In this document: in pieces, positions 39,829-48,439 of the stretch
How positions within the stretch are numbered: the stretch's first letter is position 1
Layout: each line of letters begins with the position of its first letter
Made by a program: the position numbers and the translations under genes
The notes under the pieces: generated by a model
Database searches by the model: none
What the model was told of the DNA's origin: nothing
What the model saw: the letters and a program-made list of their open reading frames with translations, nothing else
DNA from: CAG-533 sp022779465
Lineage (GTDB): Bacteria; Bacillota_I; Bacilli_A; RF39; UBA660
Assembly (NCBI GenBank): GCA_022779465.1
Contig: JALFTB010000030.1
Location: 1-48,960, forward strand
Length of the DNA: 48,960 bases
Direction of reading: 5' to 3'

Positions 39829-41586
39829 ATGTTAAAGTTATTTAGAAATTTAACTAAGAGGGATATTTGTCTTTTTTTAGTTGCAGTTTTATTTATTGTT
39901 TTAGGTGTTAATTTAGAATTAACGATGCCTGATTATATGTCTAAAATTACAATGTTAGTACAAACTGAAGGTAGTAAGATGAGTGAGATATTACTTAATG
40001 GTGGTTATATGCTTGCTTGTGCTTTTGGTAGTATGTTAATTAGTATTTTAGTTGGTTATTTGATTGCTAGAGTTACTAGTGATTTTTCTCTTAATACAAG
40101 AAATAAATTGTTTAATAAAGTTTTAAGTATGGGAATGCAAGATGTTAAAGCATTTAATACTAGTAGTTTAATTACAAGAACTACTAATGATATTACGCAA
40201 TTAGAAATGGTTTTAGGAATGGGGATGCAATTATTAATTAAAGCTCCGGTTACAGCGGTTATAGCGGTTACTAAAATATTAAATAAAAATTGGCAATGGA
40301 GTTTAGCAACAGGAATTGCAGTAGTAGTATTACTTACAACCATTGGAATACTTACTATTATAGTTATGCCTAAATTTAAGATTGTTCAAAAATTAATTGA
40401 CAAGTTAAATGGAGTAACTAGAGAAAATTTAACTGGTATTAGAGTTGTTAGAGCCTTTAATGCAGAAGAATATCAAGAAGGTAAGTTTAATGATGTAAAT
40501 AATAGACTTACGAATCAACAATTATTTAATCAAAGAACTTTTTCAATTATGCAACCAATGATGTATTTAGTTATGCATGTTTTATCAATGTCTATTTATT
40601 TTATGGGAGCATTTTTAATTGCAGAAAGTGCGATGGCTGATAAGCTTACGATATTTAGTGAGATGGTTGTTTTTTCTTCATATGCAATGCAAGTTATTAT
40701 GTCTTTTTTAATGATAGCAATGATTATTACAATTATACCAAGAGCTAATGTATCTGCTAATCGTATTAATGAAGTTTTAGATACAGTTGATAGTATTTTA
40801 GATGGTAATGTTAAAAAAGGTAATGAAGAAGGTACAGTTGAATTTAAACATGTTTATTTTAAATATCCTAATGCGGAAGAATATGTTTTAGAGGATATAT
40901 CTTTTAAAGTTAATAAAGGTGATGTAGTGGCTTTTATAGGTTCTACTGGTAGTGGTAAGAGTACTTTAATTAATTTAGTTCCAAGATTTTATGATGTTAC
41001 TTCTGGCGAAGTATTAGTTGATGGAGTTAATGTTAAAGATTATGATCAAAATTCATTACATAATATTTTAGGGTATGTTCCTCAGAAGGCAGTTATGTTT
41101 AATGGTAGTGTTAAATATAATGTTAGTTATGGAGAAAATGGTAAAGGTAAAAAGAATAATAAATTAATTGAAGAAGCTATTAAAGTAGCTCAAGCTGAAG
41201 ATTTTGTTACTAAAATGGATGATGGGTATGATAGTCATATAGCTCAAGGTGGTACGAATGTATCTGGTGGACAAAAACAAAGATTAGCTATTGCTAGAGC
41301 AATTGCCAGAAAACCGGAAATATATATATTTGATGATTCTTTTTCAGCTTTAGATTATAAGACTGATTCAGTACTTAGAAAAGAACTAAAAAAATATACG
41401 AAAGATGCAACTAGTTTAATTGTTGCTCAAAGAATAGGAACTATTTTAAATGCTGATAAGATTATCGTCTTAGATGAAGGAAAATGTGTAGGAATGGGAA
41501 CTCATAAAGAGTTACTTAAAAATTGTGAAGTGTATAGAGAAATAGCTCTATCACAACTATCAAAGGAGGAACTAGAAAATGTCTAA
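39829..41586 (+). CDS. heterodimeric ABC exporter, subunit with degenerate Walker B
   Basis: Type I ABC exporter half of 585 residues: six membrane helices (to about 320) then an ATPase. Walker A GSTGSGKST (about 371-379), signature VSGGQKQRLAIARA. Walker B reads IYIFDDSFSALD, with Asp503 in place of the catalytic Glu, as in the non-hydrolysing site of heterodimeric exporters such as BmrC or TM287. Its intact SGGQ serves the active site of the partner. TTG 39814 is also in frame, but AAAGGA fits ATG 39829. It overlaps the partner by eight bases. A drug, lipid or peptide substrate cannot be told. Confidence 0.92.
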   Translation: MLKLFRNLTKRDICLFLVAVLFIVLGVNLELTMPDYMSKITMLVQTEGSKMSEILLNGGYMLACAFGSMLISILVGYLIARVTSDFSLNTRNKLFNKVLSMGMQDVKAFNTSSLITRTTNDITQLEMVLGMGMQLLIKAPVTAVIAVTKILNKNWQWSLATGIAVVVLLTTIGILTIIVMPKFKIVQKLIDKLNGVTRENLTGIRVVRAFNAEEYQEGKFNDVNNRLTNQQLFNQRTFSIMQPMMYLVMHVLSMSIYFMGAFLIAESAMADKLTIFSEMVVFSSYAMQVIMSFLMIAMIITIIPRANVSANRINEVLDTVDSILDGNVKKGNEEGTVEFKHVYFKYPNAEEYVLEDISFKVNKGDVVAFIGSTGSGKSTLINLVPRFYDVTSGEVLVDGVNVKDYDQNSLHNILGYVPQKAVMFNGSVKYNVSYGENGKGKKNNKLIEEAIKVAQAEDFVTKMDDGYDSHIAQGGTNVSGGQKQRLAIARAIARKPEIYIFDDSFSALDYKTDSVLRKELKKYTKDATSLIVAQRIGTILNADKIIVLDEGKCVGMGTHKELLKNCEVYREIALSQLSKEELENV

Positions 41587-43744
41587 GAATGAAAAAGAAA
41601 ATAAAGTTACTCCGAGAAGAGGACATGGTCCTGGAAATGGTGGATTTGAAAAGCCAAAGAATTTTAAAAATGCTATTTCAAGATTATTAAAAGAATTAAA
41701 TGCCTTTAAGGTAAGTGTTATTTTAGGTTTATTATTTGCAGCAATAGGTTCGATTATATCTATTAATGCACCTAAATATTTATCTAAACTTACAGATGTA
41801 ATAAGCGCAGGATTAAAAATTAATAGTGATAATTTAAAATTAATTACTACTAATATGATGAATAGTTTTAGTGAAGATAATTTAATTAAACTATTAGATG
41901 ATAAGAATTTATCTTTAGAAGATAGAAAGAGTATTAGCGAGTTTATTAATAGTGGAGATACTTCTAAATTATCTATAAATGTTGTTAGTAAATTATTTAA
42001 TGACTTTGAAGTTGATGGGGTGGTTATTAACCGCAAAGATCAAATTAAGTCAGTAAGTACTTTAATGAGTTTAAAAGATATTAAAGATGGTAATAAGATT
42101 TATAGTACTTTAGATAAACTTCCAGATAGTATGAAAAAGGTTATCGAACCTTCAATTGATTTAGCTAAGATTAAGAGTATTGGAATATTTTTATTTGTAT
42201 TATATTTTATAAGTGCTTTATTTACTTATGGGGAAGCAATTTTAATGGTTAATGTTTCGAATAATTTTGCAAGAAAATTAAGAACTAAGACCAGTGAAAA
42301 GATTAATAGATTACCTTTAAAATATTTTGATAATCATGCTTTGGGTGATTTGCTTTCAAGGGTAACTAATGATATTGATACAATAGCTTCGACTTTAAAT
42401 GATTCTTTATCTACTTTAGTTAGTGCGATTACATTATTTTTAGGTGCTACTTTTATGATGTTTTATACTAACTGGATTATGGCAGTAACCGCAATTGTTT
42501 CTTCTTTATTTGGTTTTATCTTTATGTTTATGATTTTAGGTAAGAGCCAAAAATATTTCATGAGAAGACAAGTTGAATTAGGCAATTTAAATGGTCATAT
42601 TGAAGAAGTTTACTCAGGATTAAATGTGGTTAAAGCTTATAATGGACAAAGTGATGTTAAGGGTAAATTTAATGATTATAATAGTAGGGTATATGATGCT
42701 AATTTAAAGAGTCAATTCTTATCAGGATTAATGCATCCAATGATGGGATTTATGGGTAATTTAGGTTATGTATCAGTATGTATAGTAGGAGCAATATTAA
42801 CAATGAAAGGTTATATTACTTTTGGAGTTATCGTAGCTTTTATTACTTATGTTAGATTATTCTCAAGCCCACTTACTCAAATTGCGCAAGCAATGAGTAG
42901 TTTACAATCAACAGCGGCTGCATCAGAGAGAGTATTTGAAATATTTGATGAAGAAGAACTAGCTGATGAATCAATGATTAAGAATAAATTAAAATTAAAA
43001 GATGTTAAAGGTAAGATTGAATTTAAGAATGTTAATTTTACTTATGATGGAAATGAGAAACCAACTATCAAAGGATTTAGTGCTGTAGCTAACCCAGGAG
43101 AAAAGGTGGCTATTGTTGGACCAACTGGAGCTGGAAAAACAACTTTAGTTAATTTACTTATGAAATTTTACGATATTGATAGTGGAGATATTTTAATAGA
43201 TGGGATAAGTATTCATGATTTAACGAGAGAAAATATTCATGATTTATTTACAATGGTCTTACAAGATACTTGGCTATTTGAAGGAACTATTAAAGATAAT
43301 ATTGTTTATAATCGTAAAAATATTAATGATAATCAAGTTAAAGAAGTATGTAAAACAGTTGGAGTTAATCATTTTATTAAAACATTACCTGAAGGATATA
43401 ATTCAATTATTTCTGACAATGATAGTGTATCAGCTGGACAAAGACAGTTACTTACAATAGCTCGTGGGATGATTAAAAATGCACCATTTTTAATTTTAGA
43501 TGAAGCGACTAGTAACGTTGATACAAGAACTGAAGAGTTAGTTCAAAAAGCAATGGATGAACTTACTAAAGGTAAAACTTCATTTATTATTGCTCATAGA
43601 TTATCAACAATTAAGAATGCTAATTTAATATTAGTTATGGATCATGGTAATATTATCGAGCAAGGTACTCATGAAGAGTTATTACAAAAAAATGGATTCT
43701 ATGCTAAACTTTATAATTCACAATTTAGTGGGATTGATAAGTAG
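41579..43744 (+). CDS. heterodimeric ABC exporter, catalytic subunit
   Basis: Partner of the previous gene, 721 residues. Walker A GPTGAGKTT (514-522), Walker B LILDEATSNVD with the catalytic Glu, but signature VSAGQRQLLTIARG instead of SGGQ. Together the two subunits give one competent and one degenerate nucleotide site. Relative to the partner it has about 110 extra residues between the first two membrane helices (about 75-195), predicted extracytoplasmic and helical, which is unusual. An N-terminal Gly/Pro/Arg-rich tail precedes helix 1. AAAGGAGG lies 10 bases before the ATG. Confidence 0.92.
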   Translation: MSKNEKENKVTPRRGHGPGNGGFEKPKNFKNAISRLLKELNAFKVSVILGLLFAAIGSIISINAPKYLSKLTDVISAGLKINSDNLKLITTNMMNSFSEDNLIKLLDDKNLSLEDRKSISEFINSGDTSKLSINVVSKLFNDFEVDGVVINRKDQIKSVSTLMSLKDIKDGNKIYSTLDKLPDSMKKVIEPSIDLAKIKSIGIFLFVLYFISALFTYGEAILMVNVSNNFARKLRTKTSEKINRLPLKYFDNHALGDLLSRVTNDIDTIASTLNDSLSTLVSAITLFLGATFMMFYTNWIMAVTAIVSSLFGFIFMFMILGKSQKYFMRRQVELGNLNGHIEEVYSGLNVVKAYNGQSDVKGKFNDYNSRVYDANLKSQFLSGLMHPMMGFMGNLGYVSVCIVGAILTMKGYITFGVIVAFITYVRLFSSPLTQIAQAMSSLQSTAAASERVFEIFDEEELADESMIKNKLKLKDVKGKIEFKNVNFTYDGNEKPTIKGFSAVANPGEKVAIVGPTGAGKTTLVNLLMKFYDIDSGDILIDGISIHDLTRENIHDLFTMVLQDTWLFEGTIKDNIVYNRKNINDNQVKEVCKTVGVNHFIKTLPEGYNSIISDNDSVSAGQRQLLTIARGMIKNAPFLILDEATSNVDTRTEELVQKAMDELTKGKTSFIIAHRLSTIKNANLILVMDHGNIIEQGTHEELLQKNGFYAKLYNSQFSGIDK

Positions 43745-43763
43745 GATTTAGGGTCCTTTTTTT
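43743..43763 (+). terminator. ABC exporter operon terminator, short stem
   Basis: AGGA (43743-43746) pairs with TCCT (43754-43757) and seven T follow. The stem is short; the stop codon overlaps it. Confidence 0.5.
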
Positions 43764-43764
43764 G

Positions 43765-43793
43765 TTGACATAACCCTTAATTAGAATTATAAT
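43765..43793 (+). promoter_or_regulatory. consensus sigma-A promoter
   Basis: A perfect TTGACA (43765-43770), 17-base spacer and perfect TATAAT (43788-43793). It starts two bases after the previous T run and should be very strong. Confidence 0.9.
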
Positions 43794-43821
43794 AGTTGAA
43801 ATTTTTTAGGGAGGCTTTATT

Positions 43822-44538
43822 ATGGATAAGGAGAATGTTACAAAACTTGAGATATTACATGGTTATGATGATTACTTAGATTCTTTAAATAGAAAGTTAG
43901 ATTATATTAGTGATCAATTATATAGTGGTGATAAACATAGCATAGATGAACTTACAGATTTAGTTTTATATGTTGAAGTAGTTAATTTCGAGTTACTTAA
44001 ATTTTATAAGTCTTTAAAAAAAATAGGTGAAATTGAAAATAAACATAATAGAATATTGGATATAATATTTAAATTATCTTTAATTGTTGCTGTTATTTTA
44101 ATGGGTTTAGGAAGTTTTGTTTTAGCAGGAATTTTAGTTGCTATTCAATATTATTTACATAGTCTTATTAAAAAAAGCTCTAATGAAGTGGCTGATTATA
44201 TTGACAGTGTTATTAAAAAAAGTGAAAGTGTAGATAGACGTATTGAACATTATCAAGAAATAACAAGTATTAAGCTTCAAAAGCAACTTGAAAACGATGA
44301 TGAAGAAGTTCTTACCGAAGAAGAAATGCTTGAATTTGAAAAGGCTTTAGAAATGGTTAATGCTTTATTAAATGATGAAGACGTTAAAGAATATTCTGAA
44401 CATACAAGAATACTTGCAAGAAAATATTTAGAAGATGCTGGGGCTAAAGGTGAAACTTTAGAAGAACTTGCTGAAGATTTAAAAACAAAAGCTGTGGATC
44501 TAAAAGGTGGAAGAACTTTAACTAAGGATAAGAAATAA
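43822..44538 (+). CDS. membrane protein with coiled-coil flanks, unknown function
   Basis: A 238-residue protein. The N-terminal 75 residues are helical and cytoplasmic (LEILHGYDDYLDSLNRKLDY). Two close membrane helices lie at about 78-112 (LIVAVILMGLGSFVLAGILV), then a long charged helical tail. No family recognised. It is preceded by GGGAGG and by the only fully consensus promoter I saw in this window, so it is likely abundant. A terminator follows before mraZ. Confidence 0.75.
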   Translation: MDKENVTKLEILHGYDDYLDSLNRKLDYISDQLYSGDKHSIDELTDLVLYVEVVNFELLKFYKSLKKIGEIENKHNRILDIIFKLSLIVAVILMGLGSFVLAGILVAIQYYLHSLIKKSSNEVADYIDSVIKKSESVDRRIEHYQEITSIKLQKQLENDDEEVLTEEEMLEFEKALEMVNALLNDEDVKEYSEHTRILARKYLEDAGAKGETLEELAEDLKTKAVDLKGGRTLTKDKK

Positions 44539-44548
44539 CTTTACATAA

Positions 44549-44575
44549 AAATGTGTCAAATGACACATTTTTTTT
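44549..44575 (+). terminator. terminator before mraZ
   Basis: AAATGTGT (44549-44556), loop CAAATG, ACACATTT (44563-44570), T run. Confidence 0.88.
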
Positions 44576-44619
44576 ATTAACAAAAATTTTTTCTTGCGGA
44601 TTATGTTAGTTTGGTGTAT

Positions 44620-44657
44620 TATAATGGTAGACGGTGGCATGATGTGGAAGAAAGTGG
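44620..44657 (+). promoter_or_regulatory. mraZ -10 and MraZ operator repeats
   Basis: TATAAT at 44620-44625. GTGG occurs at 44634, 44644 and 44654, exactly 10 bases apart, with ATGG at 44624 continuing the register. Direct GTGG-type repeats with one-turn spacing between the promoter and mraZ are the known MraZ binding site. A TTGCGG at 44594-44599 is a possible but too distant -35. Confidence 0.75.
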
Positions 44658-44666
44658 GGGATTAAA

Positions 44667-45110
44667 ATGTTAATGGGAGAATTTCATCATAATATTGATG
44701 ATAAAGGCAGATTAATAATTCCTTCTAAGTTCAGATATGAACTAGGAGAGAAGTTTGTAATCACCCGTGGCTTAGAAAAATGTTTATTTGTTTATTCTCT
44801 TACTGAATGGGAGAAAATAGTTAAACGTTTAAGAAGCCTACCATTTACAAATAAAGATGCCCGTAATTTTACAAGATTCTTCCTATCAGGCGCTGCAGAA
44901 TGTGAATTCGATAAACAAGGTCGAATAAACATTACCTCCCCACTCGTTCGTTACGCCGATTTAACTAAAGAATGCGTTATAATCGGCGCTAATGATCGAC
45001 TTGAAATATGGAGTGAGGATTCATGGTGTAATTTCTTTGAGGAAAATGAAGATGGCTTAGCAGATATTGCAGAAAATCTATTTAAGGCAGATGATTATGA
45101 AACATTATAG
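44667..45110 (+). CDS. mraZ: transcriptional regulator MraZ
   Basis: A 147-residue DNA-binding protein with two SpoVT/AbrB-like halves. It starts MLMGEFHHNIDDKGRLIIPS and contains RFFLSGAAECEFDKQGRINI. It binds repeats in its own promoter and controls the dcw operon. Codon and base use are unusual: 44881-45000 is about 43% GC with many CG dinucleotides and CGN arginine codons, unlike neighbouring genes that use AGA. The GTGGGGG next to the start is both SD and operator. It overlaps rsmH by 14 bases. Confidence 0.95.
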   Translation: MLMGEFHHNIDDKGRLIIPSKFRYELGEKFVITRGLEKCLFVYSLTEWEKIVKRLRSLPFTNKDARNFTRFFLSGAAECEFDKQGRINITSPLVRYADLTKECVIIGANDRLEIWSEDSWCNFFEENEDGLADIAENLFKADDYETL

Positions 45111-46020
45111 TGTACTTAAAAGTGAACTTATAGATGGATTAAACATCAAGCCAGATGGAATATATGTAGATGCAACACTAGGCTATGCAGGAGACTCAAA
45201 AGAAATATTAAAGCGAGTAAGAAGGGGTTTTCTTTTCGCCTTTGATCAAGATATGGAAGCTATTAATTATAGCCAAAATGAATTATCAAAGATAAGTGAT
45301 AATTTCAAAATTATTTATTCTAATTTTGAACATTTAAAAGAAAAATTAACTGAAGAGGGAATAACTTTAGTTGATGGAATAATTTTTGATTTAGGTTTAT
45401 CTAGTCCACAAATAGATGAAAAAGAAAGAGGATTTTCATTTATGCAAGATGCCCCACTTGATATGAGAATGGATTTAGGTAAAGAAGTAGATGCTAAAAT
45501 GATAGTTAATAACTATAGTTTAGATAAGCTTACAGATATATTTTTTAAATATGGAGAAGAAAAATATTCAAGAAGTATAGCTAAATCAGTTGTTAAAGAA
45601 AGACAAAAGAAAGAAATTAATACAACATTAGAGTTAGTAGAAGCTATTAAAAAAGGAGTACCTTTTAAATACTTTATTACTAATCATCCAGAAAGACAAA
45701 TATTTCAAGCAATTAGAATTGAAGTAAATGATGAATTAAATGTTTTAACTAAAGCTTTAGTAGATGCTATTATGATGCTAAAGAAGGGTGGAAGAATAGG
45801 AGTAATTACTTTTCATTCTTTAGAAGATAGAATAGTTAAACAAACATTTAAAAAATATAGTGAAGTTGATGATTTAGTTAAAGGATTACCAGAAATTCCT
45901 GATGAATATAAACCTTTAATTAAACTTATAAATAAAAAACCTATTTTACCTAGTGATAGTGAGCTAGAGGAAAATAGTAGAAGCAGAAGTGCTAAATTAA
46001 GAATAATAGAAAGGGTATAA
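45097..46020 (+). CDS. rsmH: 16S rRNA (C1402-N4) methyltransferase RsmH
   Basis: SAM-dependent methyltransferase of 307 residues. It begins MKHYSVLKSELIDGL and has the SAM loop DATLGYAGDS, FDLGLSSPQIDEKERGFSF, LDMRMD, and the C-terminal VITFHSLEDRIVK and SRSAKLRI. The usual GGAGHS loop is GYAGDS here, a modest divergence. The frame extends to 45067 within mraZ, but the family normally starts as at ATG 45097. ftsL follows after two bases. Confidence 0.94.
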   Translation: MKHYSVLKSELIDGLNIKPDGIYVDATLGYAGDSKEILKRVRRGFLFAFDQDMEAINYSQNELSKISDNFKIIYSNFEHLKEKLTEEGITLVDGIIFDLGLSSPQIDEKERGFSFMQDAPLDMRMDLGKEVDAKMIVNNYSLDKLTDIFFKYGEEKYSRSIAKSVVKERQKKEINTTLELVEAIKKGVPFKYFITNHPERQIFQAIRIEVNDELNVLTKALVDAIMMLKKGGRIGVITFHSLEDRIVKQTFKKYSEVDDLVKGLPEIPDEYKPLIKLINKKPILPSDSELEENSRSRSAKLRIIERV

Positions 46021-46022
46021 AT

Positions 46023-46313
46023 ATGAAGAAGACTAGAAAAAAAGTTAAGTTGCATGGTATTGATAGATTATTAATTACAATTTTAGTGTTGCTTGTAGTT
46101 TCTAGTCCAATTGTAGTTGTATACTCTAAGAGTGTGTTATCTGAAAGTAATATTGAACTTGAAAGAATGAAAAAGAAGATAGATAAGCAAGAAAGTATTA
46201 ATGAAAGTATTAATATGAAGATAAATGAACTTGCTAGTTTGTCAAATATTCAAGATGTTGCAAAAGAATTTGGTTTAAAATATCAAAATGAAAATATAGT
46301 TGTGATAAAATAA
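46023..46313 (+). CDS. ftsL: cell division protein FtsL
   Basis: A 96-residue bitopic division protein. Basic N-terminus, one membrane helix (about 16-36, LLITILVLLVVSSPIVVVY) and a coiled coil (about 40-75), ending EFGLKYQNENIVVIK. Sequence identity in this family is low, so the call rests on size, topology and its place between rsmH and the division PBP. Confidence 0.85.
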   Translation: MKKTRKKVKLHGIDRLLITILVLLVVSSPIVVVYSKSVLSESNIELERMKKKIDKQESINESINMKINELASLSNIQDVAKEFGLKYQNENIVVIK

Positions 46314-46329
46314 ATACAGGTGATGAAAA

Positions 46330-48438
46330 GTGAAGAAAAGTAACAAAAGCATATCAATTAATAAATTTACTATGCTTGGAGTTGCTTTTTTGTTTGCAAT
46401 AATTATTGCTAAACTTTTATATGTAGCTGTTTCTACTAATGTAGATGGAATCGATTTAAAGAAGTTTGCTTTATCAAGAACTACTGCTACAAAGAAGATA
46501 ACTGCAACAAGAGGAACTATTTATGATGCCAATAATGAAATACTTGCACAAAATGTTAGAAGTTATACAGTTATTGCATATTTAGCTGAATCAAGAACAA
46601 CTGATCCAGATAATCCTCAACATGTAGTAGATAAACAAATGACAGCAGAAAAGTTAAGCCCTTTATTAAATATGAAAGTTGAAACTTTAGTTAAAATGCT
46701 TAGTAGAGATGCATATCAAGTTGAACTTAGACCAGGTGGATATAATATTAGTGAGTTATTAAAACAAGAAATAGATGCTTTAAACTTACCGGGAATTGAT
46801 TTTATTAAAAGTACTAAAAGAGATTATCCTAATGGTGATTTTGCTTCTTATATTTTAGGATATGCGGTAAGAAAAGATGATGGTTCAATAGTTGGTGAGT
46901 TAGGTATTGAAGGAAAGTATAATAAACAATTAACTGGTACTGATGGAAAACTTACTTATCAAAAAGATGCTTATGGATATAAGATAGCTAATACTCCAGA
47001 AGTTGAGGATCCAGCAACAGATGGGGTAGATATTTATTTAACTTTAGATTCTAAGATTCAATTATATTTAGAAAATGCGATGGATAAGTTAGAAGAAGTA
47101 GGAATTGATTGGGCAACTTTAACAATTGCTAATGCTAAAACAGGGGCGATTGTTGGTTCAGCATCAACACCTAGTTTTGATCCAAATAAATTAAATATTA
47201 CAGATTATAATAATCCTTTAGTTAGTTATACTTATGAACCAGGTTCAACTATGAAGATTTATTCATTTATGGCAGCAATAGATACAGGTAATTATAATGG
47301 TAGTGATTTATATGATTCAGGTAATATTGTCGTAGATGATTATGTTATTAGTGACTGGAATAGAAAAGGATGGGGTAAGATTAGCTATGATGTTGGTTTT
47401 ACGTATTCTTCAAATGTTGCAGCGGTTAAATTAGCTGAAAAAGTTGGCAAAGATAAATTAGTTGAATATTATGAAAAATTTGGTTTTGGTTCTAAGACAG
47501 GAATTGAACTTTCAAATGAGTTAAGTGGTAAGTTAGATTTCTTTTATAAATCAGAACTTGCAAGTGCATCTTATGGACAAGGTATTACGACAACACCAAT
47601 TCAAAACATTCAAGCATTAACATCAATAAGTAATAAAGGTATCGTTTTAAAACCATATATAGTTGAAAAAATAGTTGATCCAAATACAGGAAAAACTATT
47701 TATGAAGGAAAAAGAACAGAATTAGGTAGAGCAGTAAGTGAAAATACTATTAATAAAATTATTGAACTTATGGATATGACAGTTAATGGTAATGATCCGA
47801 TTGCAACTGGTAAAAAATATCAAACTGATCAAGTTAGATTAATTGGTAAGACCGGTACAGCACAATACACAACGGCATCTGGTAAATATGCAAGTGGTAA
47901 CTTTAATAATATTAGATCATTTGCAGGAATGTTTCCTAAAGATGATCCTGAATATATAATTTATGTATCAATTAAAAGATTACAAACATCTGGTTCTTAT
48001 ATGGGTAGCGTAATTAAAGAAGTAGTAGAATCAGTTGCTAAATATAAAAATTTAAATTTAAGACAATCAGATGAAGATAGTAATAAGATAGTTAAAATTG
48101 CTAATTATATTACAATGACTCCTAATGAAGTAACTAGTAAATTAGAATCATTTGGACTTACTCCTATTGTTATTGGAGATGGAGAATTTATTACAGAACA
48201 ATATCCAAGAAAAGATGTAAGTGCTCTTCAAGGAAGTAAAGTGTTCTTAAAAACAAATGGTAATAGTTATACGATGCCTAATGTAATAGGATGGACCAAA
48301 AATGAAGTAATAACACTAGCAAAATTACTTAATTTATCTTATAATGTTAGTGGATATGGAAATGTTACTTCAGTAAATATAAATGCTGGTGAAGTAATAG
48401 ACCAGACTAAAACTTTAGAGATTGTATTGGGAGGTTAA
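46330..48438 (+). CDS. division-type penicillin-binding protein (PBP2B/SpoVD/PBP2x) with PASTA domains
   Basis: Septal peptidoglycan transpeptidase of 702 residues. A membrane helix (about 14-33), a dimerisation domain starting ITATRGTIYDANNE, and the penicillin-binding domain with SxxK S306-K309 (EPGSTMKIY), SxN near 360-362 (SSNVAA) and KTG 507-509 (KTGTAQ). Two PASTA repeats (about 585-645 and 646-702) end the protein. The start codon is GTG 46330, six bases after AGGTGAT. Class assignment between PbpB and SpoVD is not possible from sequence alone. Confidence 0.93.
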   Translation: MKKSNKSISINKFTMLGVAFLFAIIIAKLLYVAVSTNVDGIDLKKFALSRTTATKKITATRGTIYDANNEILAQNVRSYTVIAYLAESRTTDPDNPQHVVDKQMTAEKLSPLLNMKVETLVKMLSRDAYQVELRPGGYNISELLKQEIDALNLPGIDFIKSTKRDYPNGDFASYILGYAVRKDDGSIVGELGIEGKYNKQLTGTDGKLTYQKDAYGYKIANTPEVEDPATDGVDIYLTLDSKIQLYLENAMDKLEEVGIDWATLTIANAKTGAIVGSASTPSFDPNKLNITDYNNPLVSYTYEPGSTMKIYSFMAAIDTGNYNGSDLYDSGNIVVDDYVISDWNRKGWGKISYDVGFTYSSNVAAVKLAEKVGKDKLVEYYEKFGFGSKTGIELSNELSGKLDFFYKSELASASYGQGITTTPIQNIQALTSISNKGIVLKPYIVEKIVDPNTGKTIYEGKRTELGRAVSENTINKIIELMDMTVNGNDPIATGKKYQTDQVRLIGKTGTAQYTTASGKYASGNFNNIRSFAGMFPKDDPEYIIYVSIKRLQTSGSYMGSVIKEVVESVAKYKNLNLRQSDEDSNKIVKIANYITMTPNEVTSKLESFGLTPIVIGDGEFITEQYPRKDVSALQGSKVFLKTNGNSYTMPNVIGWTKNEVITLAKLLNLSYNVSGYGNVTSVNINAGEVIDQTKTLEIVLGG

Positions 48439-48439
48439 A

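Noticed and set aside
40056..40343. Minus-strand open frame of 95 codons in the first exporter subunit
   Set aside because: Antisense shadow; composition follows from the coding strand.
41572..42036. Minus-strand open frame of 154 codons within the ABC exporter subunit
   Set aside because: Antisense of a well-supported transporter gene, no recognisable motif or SD.
43239..43460. Plus-strand 73-codon frame in the second exporter subunit
   Set aside because: Out-of-frame shadow with no SD over the conserved ATPase domain.
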